A stretch of DNA of 64,000 nucleotides from Entonaema liquescens (Eukaryota > Ascomycota > Sordariomycetes > Xylariales > Xylariaceae), in the NCBI GenBank assembly GCA_902805475.1, contig CADCSX010000001.1, positions 2,480,001 through 2,544,000 of the forward strand, given 5' to 3'. Under the pieces are notes generated by a model. It was given only the letters and a program-made list of their open reading frames with translations. It did not search any database and was not told the origin of the DNA. The position numbers were made by a program, and so were the translations under genes. Shown piece after piece: positions 9,939 through 22,700 of the stretch. Positions within the stretch are counted from its first letter, which is position 1. Each line of letters begins with the position of its first letter.

Positions 9939-11789
9939 TTAGTCTGCGCTACCTCTGCTGCCCTGCGTAGCCGCGTCGGCAGCTTCTTCAGCAGCGGCCT
10001 CTTTAGCAGGGGCTCTGGCTGAAGCACCTAACTTCTCTTGCTCTTTTTCGAGAGCCAAGCCGTTTGTGTTCGCCATGTGTTGATGTTCCTCGATTCCGTG
10101 CTGCGGGATAAATCGGTGGCCATCCGCGGTAGGCTCTTCCTTGGCAGGGGTCCACGCCAAGAAATCGCGGCGCACTTCGACGTAGTCGTAGGCGAATTCG
10201 CCGAGTTGGTCGTCGTCCATACCCAGTAGCTCAGCCTCCTCCGTAGCACGGAGGTGTAGGCCGGGCACGAGGTCGATGAGCTTGGCAATAATAGCGGACA
10301 TGACGAACGAATATGCGCAGGCGGCAACGATGTAGGCAATCTGGATGTACAACTGGGCGTAGTGGTGGTCAATCCAACCACCGGGTAGTACTCCATTGTT
10401 GACACCGTCCAGGCCGATTATATAGTTTGCACCGAATAGGGCGTTAAAGACAAGACCAACAATACCACCGATACCGTGTTCAGCGAATACATCGAGGGAG
10501 TCGTCGATTCGGACTAGGAACTTGACTGTTTTCATTCTGTTAGTATAAATGATCGCGATACTTATTCAAGATCAACGTACCTTTGGTGCCAAAGTTACAG
10601 CAGACACCAGTAACAACACCCAAGATGATCGACGCCCAAGGAGGAATGAAACCAGATGCAGGCGTAGCGGCAACCAGGCCAGAAATGACACCGGAACACC
10701 ATCCAACCATCGACCACTTTCTCGCAAGGCGGAAATCGAGTAGACACCATGTCATAGCGGCAAAAGTGGCCGTCAAACAAGAGTTCCAGCACGCCATCGT
10801 AGCTCGCAGGTTAGCGCCAAACGCAGAACCGCCGTTGAAACCGAGCCATCCGAACCAGAGGAAAACCGTGCCGAGCGTGACCAGGGACACATTGTGAGGT
10901 CGGAAGTTGAGCATCATCTTCTCGTGGCGGCGGCCGAGAACCCACGAGTAGGCTAGAGCGGACAGACCGGAGCCAATCTCGACAGGACCACCTCCAGCGT
11001 AGTCGAGAACACCGTAGTTGTAAGCCCATCCGTTGATATTCCAAACCCAGCAGGCGAGGGGGCAGTATACGAGGGTGGCCCAGAAGAAGACGAAGACCAT
11101 GGCGGGGAGCATGCGACCTCGTTCGGCGACCGCACCGATGACGAGAGCTGCGGTCACAGCGCAGAACATCATCTAGATCGCGTGTTAGTCATTACATGTT
11201 TAAATCACAAGACCTAAAACATAAAACCAGGAGCTCGATTTATGTTTGGAAGTTAAACGTACCTGGTAGAACGAGTACAGCAACTCAGGAATAAGCGGTG
11301 ATCCAGGCGAAGGTTTTGCGAGGGTATTCATGAGACCGAAGTGGTGTAAGTCGCCGATAAAGCCGTTGGTGGCCGTCGAGCTGAAGGCTAGGGAGTAACC
11401 CCAGAAGTACCACTGGAAGATGACGACGCTGAAGGACATCATGACGACCCAGATAAGAGACAAGGCCGACTTTCTTCGAGAGAGACCGGAATACAGAAAC
11501 GCGATGCCGGGCACCATGAGCATAACCATGCATGCCGCGACGATGATGAAGGCCTGGTCGCCGGATTGGTACCATTGGTTCAAGTTCTCGGTACCTATTT
11601 AAAGAAATGGGTGTTAGTTGGGATTCGATAATTGCTATTACTTCTCATTGCCCTTTCTTCTCGTCTGGCGTAATTGGTAATTATGATGAATTGTGAATTA
11701 TACATACTGGAATCTCCGCCGGTCTCGGGATTAGTACCGTTGAATTCGGCGGGCGAGCCCGTCCACGTGTAGGAGGGTGACCACGACAT
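9939..11789 (-). CDS. Ammonium transporter, AMT/MEP family, Glu-type first pore site
   Basis: Plasma-membrane channel-like transporter that brings ammonium into the cell. Four exons (11789-11708, 11594-11263, 11172-10581, 10525-9939) join in phase to 530 aa. Family marks: the extracellular N-terminus, AFLYSGLSRRKSAL, AERGRMLP, the GWLGFNGGSAFGAN stretch, and the conserved cytosolic tail with LLGMDDDQLGEFAYDYVEVRRD followed by an Ala/Glu-rich end. The second pore histidine is present (EHGIGG, His352). The first position carries Glu203 (GGGPVEIGSG), as in yeast Mep1/Mep3, rather than the His of Mep2; this points to the transport-type MeaA/Mep1 group and not the sensor group. GATA motifs upstream suit nitrogen control by an AreA-type factor (inference). 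Confidence 0.93.
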
Positions 11790-12700
11790 GACGCCGGTAT
11801 TGGTCGAGAGATTCGGAAAGTTAGTAGGTTAAAAAACAACCGTGATCAATTTTCTTGTCCACCTATCTTGACGAAGCTGTCTCGGAAGTAAGTTGATGCC
11901 ACGGGTCGTCGGAGAGAGCTTATAAGTTTGCTCTATCGAAGGGGGATAAAAAAAAAGAAAGAGAGGCGAAGGAAAAGTAAAGAAAAACGAACCGCCAGAT
12001 TCGGTTGACAGGCAGCATGGGGATCGAAGGCGACATATATGAGAGAGCGAGAGAGAGACCCGAACCGAAGTGGACTCTTTCGATTTTTGGACTTAAAGCA
12101 AGACTTAATCGTCCGGCCAGACCTTAAAACAGAGAAAAGACGGGAACCAAATTTGGGAAGATAGATAACTATCGGACCAATCAGATGTTTCGGTCTTACC
12201 TGTAAGTGTATGTAATTGAGGCAGTAAGAGGTACTGGGGTGCTGCACCCCAAACCCTAATGTTGACTGGGTACCTACGAAGCTTGTAAGGTTTAAAGATA
12301 GGGAACCTTGAGTAGGTTGTACCTACCTACTCCACTGGAGGCTTACACGCATACGCATACGCATACGCATGTACTCCTGTACCTACGGGGGAATCTTACC
12401 TAGGTACCTCCTTAAATAACTTACACTTACAAGTTGAACTACTAGTTCCGGCTATGCGAAAGGGCGTCGTCGAAGCGACATCGCTGAACTCTAGCTTCAT
12501 GACGAATATGGGGATGAGGATACCACTAATAACAAAGTTCCTTACCTTATACCTTATACCTCACACCTTGCACCTTACACAAGCAAGACCTTCATCTAGG
12601 TAATATACTACAATGACATGTGGTGGTAAATATCACAGTAACATACATCTGCCGGCAATAATATACTTGTGGGTTTTCCCAAGCCCAAATACCCTTAGGC
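11790..12700. other. 5' flank of the ammonium transporter
   Basis: No gene is supported. It contains the transporter promoter with several GATA motifs (listed separately), a GAGA-rich patch near 12040-12058, four exact copies of the 6 bp unit ACGCAT at 12347-12370, and repeated ACCTTAT units at about 12543-12560. Confidence 0.5.
12159..12173. promoter_or_regulatory. GATA-motif cluster, possible AreA/NIT2 site
   Basis: Three GATA cores lie within 15 bp: AGATAG and AGATAA on the plus strand and TATC (GATA on the minus strand), about 370 bp before the ammonium transporter start. Further single GATAs lie at about 11945 and 12297. AreA/NIT2 factors bind paired GATA sites in front of ammonium transporter genes. 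Binding here is inference from motif and position. Confidence 0.4.
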
Positions 12701-15141
12701 TCACATTCCCATCCCGTTGGGATTAGATCTTGTTTCATATCAGCCGGTAGTAGACCATACGAAGGCCTTTCAGCTAGGTGTACAGCTTACCTCGGAGAAC
12801 ATAGTATCTACACAACTACTCTTGTTCTAGACATACTTCGATACATTTGATATTATGGGGTGCGTGGAGTTTCACGGCAGCTGCAGCGTTTGGGGGCTTA
12901 TCACTGGCTAGAATGTCCCGGTGGTGATGCTAATACTCCGCATGACATGACCTCATAGAAGGTGAGGGGAGGGGATTCAAGTCCCATATCTTCAAAAGTA
13001 TCCAGATAGTTACATTAACGATAACTATATAAGAATCAACGAGAAATCTATGAAATCGATCTTCCTTTTTTCTTTTCTTTTCATCGTTGTCGTCAAACCC
13101 CAAGTCCAAGGGTCCATCAAATGCAGGTCCCCCTAGCTTCTTAAAGCTCGAGCCCATTCGATCGCGTGGGACGGGAGTATTTGTTACGAAATAGTTTGTC
13201 CGCTTCCCTGCAAACCATTTGCAACACCCTCACTCCAGGCGAATGGGAGAGCCAGTTTTCCAACCCGAACAATTCCTATCTCTACCGCATCGTGGATGAG
13301 TCGCGCGATGGGGCTGAGATCGGAACAAACTGGGGCACTGACAAGGGGGAAAAGATATAGTTGAAGGTACATTTTTCCCAGCTCGCCTAGACACACCGTC
13401 GAAGCTTAAAACCATTAGCCGCAAGTTCTTTAGAACGTCCCGACTATTTCCATTCTGCATACATTTATTATATTATTCACAATCCATTCACATGTAAAAA
13501 GAAAAATGCATTGAATAATTGATACTTATTAACTATCATTCAATGCATAATCCAAACTAGCATTTAATGTATAATTACCTGTAGCTCCCGAAAAAAAAAC
13601 AAGCTTAACCCAAATAGATGACGCATCCCGCGCTCGCCGAACCTAGATACGACGAGGTATTTTTTTCTTTATCAGAGTTATGAAGTCCTCAATCTCTTTT
13701 TTTCTCGGCAGAACAACTCAAAAATATGCTGAGACAGGGGATCACTAGTGGCGGGATCGACATTAGGTCCAATTGCTTAATTGAGACCAAGCAAAAAAAA
13801 AAAAAAAAATCACCCCAAGTACCGCCTTAACAATTTCTTGCTTTGGGGTTTGCCCGTTTTACATACTACGTACCTTACTACCTCTATGTACCTAGCATAT
13901 GAGGTAGATGATGTCAAGCCATACCATAGATGGCTCGGAATACCTGCTTCGCTTCTCGGGCAAACGCTACGTTCGGCAACCTTCCAGAACAGATACATCG
14001 TCTCAACTTAGTCGCACCCAAACAAGTAGATAAACAACTACTATATCGTTTGCAAGTGCCGTCAGTGGTACCCCAAACGACCGCATCGTTTCACCATCCT
14101 CGTGTTACGAAATCCCGAGGAAAGCGCATTGAGGCTGCGCCGGAAATTAGTAGGTTAGCAAGGTTCCGGGCTGAAGAAGCTGAATTTGGTCGGTTTATCG
14201 TATCGTTTGTATTGTCCCCCGACCCCCCCCCCCAAGTCAGGAAAAGGAAAGTTACCATATCGAAATGACAAAATGCGCCCCACTGATCCCCGGAAATAAA
14301 TAAGCTGACCCGCATCAACCTAACTCGGAACGGAAAGGCTAGTTCAAGCCTTATCTTTGATTTATCATCCAATCAGATCCTGCTGCTTCTTCTATTGATT
14401 TATCATTACCCTACGAAATCGCGTCTTGGCATCTGATCTTGATATACCTATACCACGTACATCTAATACGTACTCGAACTAACATGCCTCATGTACCTCT
14501 TTAGGTAGCCTCATGCCTGTATCCTCAACTATTGTAACTCACGAATATGAGACAACAATATTGGTATCTTTCGAAGAGTAGACAATATCTATAAACATAG
14601 GCAATACTTCAAGCCCGTCATTATCGTTATCAATATACTTGATTACGCTAGTTTCACTTCACCCTCGAAATGTCGTCCACAAGTAAACTTAACTGCAAGT
14701 TGCCGCATCACTTTGATTTACTAGAATATCTTGCTTGAGAAAGCGAGCGTGAGCCCAAATTCATTTGTCTCAAATTACCCTAGTCCAGGTGGCTTTTTCT
14801 AGAAAGCGATCCCTGTCTGGCTGACCTGATTCCCCCCCACGGGGCCAGTCGCCCTGTTATGTCGTAGTATGTATCTAGCCGTACAGTAGCTGAAAAGCTA
14901 AGCAAGTCCTGCCTTGCTCATAGCAGTCTGCTTTCCGTTTGTTGCCTTTTCCATTCCTTTATCAATCCACGGGAACGCCATGCAACATGACAAATAATTC
15001 AAGAGCCTCGTCCGTCCATCCTTGCCCATATGCAACCTAAACGCCTGTTGGGTCAGCCCAGCTTCCATCCGCAAACACCCCACGAAACCCCTGGGTATCT
15101 TGAAAATCATATGGTAGAAAAAAGTAAGAAATTTGTGGCCC
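12701..15141. other. Intergenic, no supported gene
   Basis: A 2.4 kb stretch with only short open frames and no recognisable protein. It holds a poly-A run at about 13794-13809, a C-run near 14226-14232 and sequence averaging moderately AT-rich. A 112-codon ATG frame (13930-14268) was considered; its product matches nothing I know. Confidence 0.45.
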
Positions 15142-17420
15142 TCAAACAATGGACAGAGGGTCTGCTAGTGAATTCCGGGAAATTTCGTAACTGAGAATCC
15201 GGAGGTCATAATACTGAAGCATGATGCGGTATCGTCTTCGACCAACAGGTCCGGTTGCTCGTTGAACATTTCCGGAGAAGGGAACTGGCCCGACGGCCAC
15301 GCCTAGCAACGGGCACATAGGCCGCATCTCGTTATCTTCATCCCGCTTCAGGGGTAGGATAGCCTCAACCTTGAAGCCTCGTTTGAAAGGGAACTGCTTT
15401 GGGGGCCGTGTCAAGGTGACAAGCGCCACCCGCCCACACAACGAGCCGGCTACGACCAGCGACAGTTCTGGGACGTGTATGAGATTCGCCAGGCGCTCAT
15501 GCGATATTCTCATCGCTGGAATTACTGCATGCGGAGGTCGAGTCTGGTCAATAACCTTCTCAAACATGATGCCTGTACCGCCCTCCTCGAAGCTGCGAAG
15601 TTCAATATCGAGCTCGTATGTTCGTAGGATACTACTTCCATCCGTTAGAATGGTATTGGGTTCCTCCATGTATTCAGGACCAGTTCTCCCTGGTCGAGAC
15701 TCTTGCGCATCGCTTAAGTCAGGAACCTTCATCTTGTGGTCGAAGTCAAACCAGGAATTTCCAGATAGCGACGTCCTATGCTCAACGGGGTTAAATGAAA
15801 ACCGCGATATCTTATCCCATCTAACCCACGGATGCACCGGTGAGTTATTCTTCACGTTCCTGATGCCTCTGCTGATATCAAGCCAGTTTCCAATCTTCTC
15901 ATTGCTAACGTATCTTATACTATCCTTTTCCAAGCCGAGTGAATCCCTATAGTCAGTTGTCGGGAGGAAACTGCTTTCAGCGAGGACAAGCACACCCCAA
16001 CCACGAGGCCTAATTCGCGTTAGTGTCTTGATGGTGATAGAGCGATACAAGACAAACTCACTTGCGAAAGTCATAGTTGAACCTCACCCGCGAGCGAGCC
16101 GAGTAGAGGTCCTCAATCTTGGTGAAAGGTTGAAATTGCCAAATATCCATAACCCAGAGGTTTCCGTTGATATCTATTGCTACAACCTTGTCTGCCTCGC
16201 CCTCATAGTCGCTACCAAAGGCAACGTTTGGGATATTAGACCCATCTCGACCAGTTTCCAGGATAATTCGCCAGTTGGCATCCCGACGTCGGATGGCCGC
16301 TTCTAGTAAAGACTTTGTGTGCTCATTACCACTTCCCTTGACGGGTAGTGATCTTCCATTTGATGATTCCAAGGCATCACCATTCAGGTCCTTCGCAATG
16401 TTCCTGAAGAACTCAACTGAATCGACTGCTTCATGGTGTTCGTAAGGCCTGCCGGTTAAAGCAAAGACGAAAACACAGACGTTATGGGCGTTAGAACTGA
16501 CAGCTATAAGACGAGAGTTCTTGTGGACTGCGAGCCCCCAGGCACTTTTCCCGACATTCTCGTGAAAGAAAGGCTTGGGAATGGTATCGTTGTCTCGGCC
16601 TTCCCTCTCCCGGCGCAGAAGTTCATTCTCGATAGATCGAGTGTAATAGCCGATGACATCGCCATCGTCGTATGCAAGCAGTAGAATCTCCTCATCACCA
16701 AGGTCGTCGACGACTAGATGGTTTATCTGATGCGGAAGCACGTTATCTAGATAACCACCAACCTCAATACCCATGGCGCTAGGTTGGGGTCGCAAGATGA
16801 GATCGGGTTCAACAGGTAGAGAGTTCGTAATGCAGCTTCGGGGTCTCGAGACGTATATCTTGTCTGCGTATGCAACCATGTAGATGTTATAGACTTGTGA
16901 TAGTGCCGTGAGATTCAATCTCCACGTGGCAACCCGTGGAGGCCCTTCTTCTTCCAATGCGCCATCCTGCTCCGTGTTAAATTCCTGGTCGGTAAGATCA
17001 TCAAAATCATCCATGCCGGGTTCCCAGAACTCATCTGTCGACGCATCATCTGGGTTAACAGGCTCCAGAGCTTCTATAAAAGCTAGATCATCTGCCAAAT
17101 CCATTACCGTTACACCGTCTAGAGCACCAGCATCGTCGACCTCGTTTTCTTCTATAACGTCCGCCTCCGAGTCGCTGGTATCGTCGATACTTTGATCGTC
17201 CACGTTAATCTGGTTAGTGTCCACTGCGGGGTGATTAGTCTCGAATGGGATTTGTATTGACGTGGAGATGCGATGCTACAGACGAGAAGGTTAGCAGGAA
17301 TGCTTGAACATCTAGGTAAGTAATAAATAATATCAAGGGGCTGTTTACTCTCTTGCGACCGGTTTCGCAGTAGCACTTGCTCACTTGGAGCTCCCCCACG
17401 GAGCTCGCGTCCTTCGCCAT
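15142..17420 (-). CDS. CRT10-family protein
   Basis: Three exons (17420-17385, 17275-16062, 16009-15142) join in phase to 705 aa. Exon 1 codes only 12 residues (MAKDASSVGELQ); I chose it because the large exon has no ATG near its 5' end and the acceptor at 17276 continues this frame exactly. The protein has an acidic Asp/Glu-rich segment at about residues 38-105, followed by WD-like/beta-propeller-type sequence (WRLNLTALSQVYNIYMVAYA, then LAVHKNSRLIAVSSNAHNV) and a C-terminal RYRIMLQYYDLRILSYEI. These features suggest the CRT10 family; yeast Crt10 affects transcription of ribonucleotide reductase genes. The role in filamentous fungi is not established to my knowledge. A 15 bp tandem repeat lies about 100 bp upstream of the start. 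Confidence 0.7.
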
Positions 17421-17519
17421 ATCATCCCAGGTTATCAGCGATCGCTGGTTGAATGAGTCTAAGGAAAGATGGCGGGAAAGGAGGGTGGGGTGAACAGAGG
17501 AGAGATGGAGACGCGGATT

Positions 17520-17590
17520 GATATTGTAGTAGTTGATATTGTAGTAGTTGATATTGTAGTAGTTGGTATGGTAGTAGTTGGTATGGTAGG
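17520..17590. repeat. 15 bp tandem repeat, upstream of CRT10 gene
   Basis: Three exact copies of GATATTGTAGTAGTT (17520-17564) are followed by a variant copy in which A and T positions changed to G, and a partial one to about 17590. The array is about 100-170 bp before the CRT10-family start, so it probably lies in its promoter or 5' UTR. Confidence 0.85.
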
Positions 17591-17699
17591 TGGGAGCTCT
17601 TCAATGTTGAAAAGGCGTCGTACTTTCTGGAAGTCATTTGAGCATGCACATGTCTGACGCATGTTAGTGGAGACCGTCATGAATTAAAGTTGATAACGA

Positions 17700-19750
17700 T
17701 AGGTGAAGCTGCGGAGTTTTGTAGCAGCTAAGGCAACTTTAAGGGACCACTAGTAGCACTACCCCGCCAATTACACAGCTTTAACAGCATAGCGGGATGA
17801 TGGTGGGTCAAGAGATTTATGGTCCGAGCGTCATCATTGTGTAACTGTGTAACCAGTACGTTAAGATAGGTAGTTATCTCACCAATAAGAGTTGGCTCTT
17901 TCTTCTTCAGGGGTAACCTTTAAGTTGTATGACTTCAAGCAACTTAAATCCTATAATGCACGAATGGATTATTTAGAAATAGCAGCCAGCTAGTTGTATG
18001 GTGCGCTTATCTGGATTTGAGTCTCAAGTAAGGCCGCTTTGACAACAAACAAAAGCATGACTACCTACCTTGCCATATTTAATTAGATTCTTACTGTTAT
18101 TATTTAGTGTTAATGTAGTAGATAGCAACCCTTTGACTACTAGATAAAGAGTTAAAAAGGACTTCGGTTTCAGGGGTAGACAACTATCCATAAGTCAGCA
18201 CTATCAACAAGCACAATGAATAATTGCAATGCAGCACACTAGGCGAATATTCCACCATCATGCGCTTTGAGGTAGCTAACAATTTGAAAGGACTAAGTCA
18301 CATTCTTCCATAGAACCCGCAACTATGTGGAACTACCTCTACTAAGCCTTTTCCATCCTCTTTTGTCTATTATAATCTAGCCCATTAGAAATCAGCTTAG
18401 AGGCAATACTACTATTGATCATGTCGTGAAAACTACCTCGCATTTCAAGATTAGTTTACTTGTCATAATCCAAATGGCCTATTATATGTATTATATGGAT
18501 AACTAACAGGGTAGGTTTAATCAAAGGGTCGTTAAACTTGAACCAGCTTATGCGGGTTTAAGAGAACTTATTATAATCAAGGGTTAATAGAATCTCGACA
18601 AGTATCCCATGTTCAAGCATGGACGTTGACTTATTTATATGATTGCAAGCCCTACTTTCATCCTCTATTATATCAAAGCCTTATATAACCCTAAATAAAA
18701 CCTTCAAAGAGTGTTTTAGTGTATAAGATTTATTCAAGGTATCTATTATAGCCACCATCGCCAAATTATCTTACCCTATTGCAGTATCACTCGCTTATCG
18801 GAATGGTGGCGATGGAAGAAACAATATCAAGGTTAGTAATACACGCTATAGAAGCTCGGATGTCAGTATCTATATCCTGAGATGCCTGTGATTAGATAGT
18901 GAGAAAGGCCTTGTTAACAGGGAGCATTCAGAGATATGAATCTCTATTAACTATGAGATTACAATCAGCATGTGGACTTTGGGTATTTTCAAAATTTAAT
19001 CCTACGTCAGCTACCAGGGGTCCATGTGTCCGAAATTTCAACTAGTAGTATTGGTAGTCGGGTTACCCAACTGGCCCTTATAAGACCACACTATCTACCC
19101 TTTCATAGACAGTCGAATACTCTATGAGTTCTTATACAGCTAGTACATCCGCCATTAACCTACATTCGACGTCTTAGTCCCCAAGCAAATGAGGTTTTGC
19201 CGATGCCAATAGTTAGAAGATGAGTACCCCAACATAATCGATCTACTCAGGGGTAAACTTTACCGCATGGTCACTTATATATTGAACTTTTACAACGAGA
19301 AATCCATCTTAGCTATGGCTAAAATGGGTGAGTAACTATATATAATTGATAGAGGAAGGCGAGATATACTACCGCCAATTACTCATTGATCTAATCTATC
19401 GCCACTATCCCTACGCGAAGGTGGCTATAGATATTCTCATAATCTTACAGATATTCTTTCTTCTTCACCTGAGTAGGTAACTGCCGCTCAATAATTCATC
19501 TCAAGAGTCGCAATCCCCTTCTCTTAAACCTGATTCTCTAATCTACTAACTTCAACTCTCCCAACTATTAGTTTACCACATCAGACCTGTCACGAGGCAA
19601 ACCAGAAGGTGAGGACACAACTTCGTTGTTCCACAAGGAACTCTAACTAAAGTAGCTCTGAAGTCAGAGCTATACATACAAAACAGCTTCTTTGTTCTAA
19701 GGGGGTCTTAAGTGAGACCCCTGACAAGACCTCTAACCCCACGAAGCGCT
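17700..19750. other. AT-rich block without genes, possible degraded element
   Basis: About 2 kb, visibly more AT-rich than its flanks, with stops in every frame and no ORF over 80 codons. It includes a short inverted pair (CCATCGCCA near 18756 and TGGCGATGG near 18805). The look is that of a transposon relic worn down by repeat-induced point mutation, but I found no recognisable reverse transcriptase, integrase or transposase motif and no long terminal repeat. Compositional impression only. Confidence 0.3.
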
Positions 19751-22700
19751 CTCACACAGAGTGAGAACACTCGTTATAAACGTAAACACCGTAGTTGACC
19801 ATCCCTACTCCTTCGACAACCCCACCTGGCATCTAACCCAGACACTCAACAATAACATGCCATTGTCCACCCCCTTTCTTGATAATCCTTATCCAAGCCT
19901 GCCACCCTTGGACTTAGTATCGACTAGCATTCTAAGCAAGTCTAGCATATCATTCGCAAGATCGGGATAAATCTCTTGAGTGATTAAGGCCGTCGTACAC
20001 GTTTCATGTTCATAATTTACTGAAACAGCACTGACTTAGGTATCCCTCAACGAGCGAGGCCTACATAATGTTCATTTCTGTCCCTATTTTGATGAGATAG
20101 CACCTTAACGAAGACGTTACTAATATGTATAGAAGCAAGGACAAGTCAATAATAACCCAAGACGATAGTGGTATACGAGAATGCTCTGGCCCTTATTAAA
20201 GAAGCCCACCCTAACCTACTACCATTCACTACTACGAAAGTACGTCCGTCTACGCACCTGGGTATATATACGGTAGCCATCATCTCCAAGTACACCACAA
20301 AGAGGACTCGTCAATTATCCCGTCTCACTCCGCCCGTCCGCCCCTCTCCAAATCAAAGATGGGCTACACCTCGAAACTATAGTCGCGAATTCCATCTAAC
20401 ACTGTGTCACTCCTACCACCGCACCAAACAACCAGGCAGCAGCCAGGCAGCGCGCTTAGCCGGATATCGCCGGCCTCGTGGGATACGGTACAAACTACCC
20501 TCCCTCTCCCCATCAACAGCCAACATGTGTTTGCTAGGTACGTACCTCCTAATGTACTACTTACCCCTGAACCCATCCCCATCCCCATCCCCGAGCATGA
20601 TCTACGAACCCATCGACGCCCGGCGCCGTACGATATACACGACTTAGAAACGTCATAGTGTCCTCATAACCGGCTATTGTGGCAACGAGGCTAGCAGCGT
20701 AGTAATATAAACCCAATAGTGTAATGACTGCGAAGAGAGAAAATAGGTTCATATACGCCTTATTCGGGAAACCTGTCTCCTGAGTTGTTTCTTTTTGTTT
20801 ATCGTCCCGTCCCGTCCCAGTGGAAGATAACGCATGTCATGGCATGCCATTTCCAAAGGGAACACTGTGTGTCTTCCTAACTCATACAGCTGACCATCGC
20901 ATGTTAGGCCACGTGCGCTATACTAAGTCTCTTATGAAGCTCCCTGGTACGGTACGGTACGGTACAGTACGTAGCGAAAAGGCAGCCCTAATCTTCATCC
21001 TCGTCCATGCAAGAAGCAGAACAACCTCCCCACTGGCCCCCTTGCATCTCTTCATCTCGTCGTAGCGGCCGATCACAAGACCCGGACTCATTGGCCGCTA
21101 GGGGTCAGGAACCAACCCCCACCAGATCGCGAGCCTAAACCATCAACACCGACTACCCGGGACACCCGAAGATTCGAATATTTATGTATTCGGCGTTTTA
21201 ATTAGTGCTTACGCTTGACCCGATACCACGGTGAGTAGGTCAGTGTGTTGTTGTAACACCACTTGGTCTGTATGTATCTCGCAAGGAGTGGACGACGACA
21301 ATTCTAGAACCGACTGTCGCACAAAGCTGACGATGGTCCGTCGTTACCTCTCGGGCGCCGATGCAACAGTATAAAGATTCATCTAAACCCCATTCCAATG
21401 TGATGAATTCTTGCTGGTCCTCGCGTACAGGACCTGGCTCGGACTTGGCTTCCTGAGAGCCGACACCGCAGAGCCTCGCACCGTATTCAGCTCTCGAAAC
21501 TTCTAGAGTTCCGTACTCGGCTTTAGAAGCTAGTCGAATTTGGCGGTCCTTTACGCTTCCTTCCGGGCAAGATATTTCAGGCTCTCATAAATCCAAGCGC
21601 TGAGAACGGTAGGCTGGGATGGACCTTTCGTCTTCGCAATACCAACCCATGATGACCGTCCGTAGGCCGGATTTACCGAGGCTAGGTGGTATAGCTTACA
21701 CATCACATCGCAACAATAGACGGGTTTGGATTAACTTGAAACCCGTTTCAAGTTACGGTGATCTGGTTTCGAAAGTACCTAACCCAACGTCGCGGAGATG
21801 TGTGATTCAACGCATTGCAAAAGAAGCCAGGGCAACTTTCCCATGGCAATCTCGATGTTAACCGATCCATATCGATGAGCGCGACTTACTTAGGTTAAAT
21901 CAGGTTAGAGTTGCTAGGACGTTGGGTTACTCTCTCGACGGAGATTCCCCTGTTGCTCTCCTCAGAAATCGAACCTTGCGGAGCAACTATTGGAGCGCTT
22001 GTGGACCAGGAACCCCAAGCAAGAAGGCATTGTAAGTACAGCAGGCAATTATGTGACCGTGCATATCCGGAGCGTTCCGATGCATGTCGACTGAAATGGC
22101 ATCTCCCTATTATGCCATACAGTTCCATTTGGTTCTGTAAAGGAGAGCTCGAATGCTCTGGGCTAATAGGGAATAGGGGAACAGGGTTGAAAGGAAATAA
22201 ATCCGCCGATTCGACCTCAGAAAGATCAAGTAATGGGCACCACACTTCTTAGCTAAGAGCCAGTCATTACTTACCTGGCACCTACCTACCTACATAAGGT
22301 AGATACCGTCAGGGCTCATACGCGAGGTATGTAGAGAGGCATGGAAGGCATCTACCTATTGTTGTGTATGGCTACCTGCTGACGATATGTTTATCCGATA
22401 GCATTAGCCGAAGGCTTTTAGGACGCATCCTATTCCGAGCTGTACGTGTAAGAGGTGTAAGAGTAGGAAGTACTTGTGAGCCAAGTGCTCTCGTCCTTGA
22501 AAAGTTCTTGGCCATTCTGGATGGGTGCGTGTCGACATCCACATAGGAATGAATAGGTTGGGCAGTAAGGCCGAATAAGCAGTCTTACCCTTTAACCCTG
22601 TCCCCCCTTGTCCCCCCTACGTAGTACCTACATACATATGTAGGTACCTAACCATTATTTTTAATATCCATTCCCCATTTCCTATATCAGACTTCATCGG

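Noticed and set aside
12960..12995. GATTCAAGTCC, resembling a tRNA B box
   Set aside because: The flanks do not form a T-arm stem of five pairs and no A box, acceptor stem or anticodon arm is found at the right distance.
13930..14268. 112-codon ATG-initiated frame
   Set aside because: No recognised motif, an overlapping open frame on the other strand, and the end runs into a C-homopolymer; chance is enough to explain it.
17222..17224. GTG at 17224 as start of the CRT10-family protein
   Set aside because: Fungal genes rarely start at GTG, and the frame continues upstream to a good acceptor at 17276 that joins in phase to an ATG exon at 17420.
18751..18813. Short inverted pair CCATCGCCA/TGGCGATGG in the AT-rich block
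   Set aside because: Only 9 bp with a long spacer and no flanking duplication; not enough to call terminal inverted repeats.
20168..20647. 159-codon frame, plus strand
   Set aside because: It starts at GTG, has low-complexity Pro/Ser segments and no family resemblance; no splice structure improves it.
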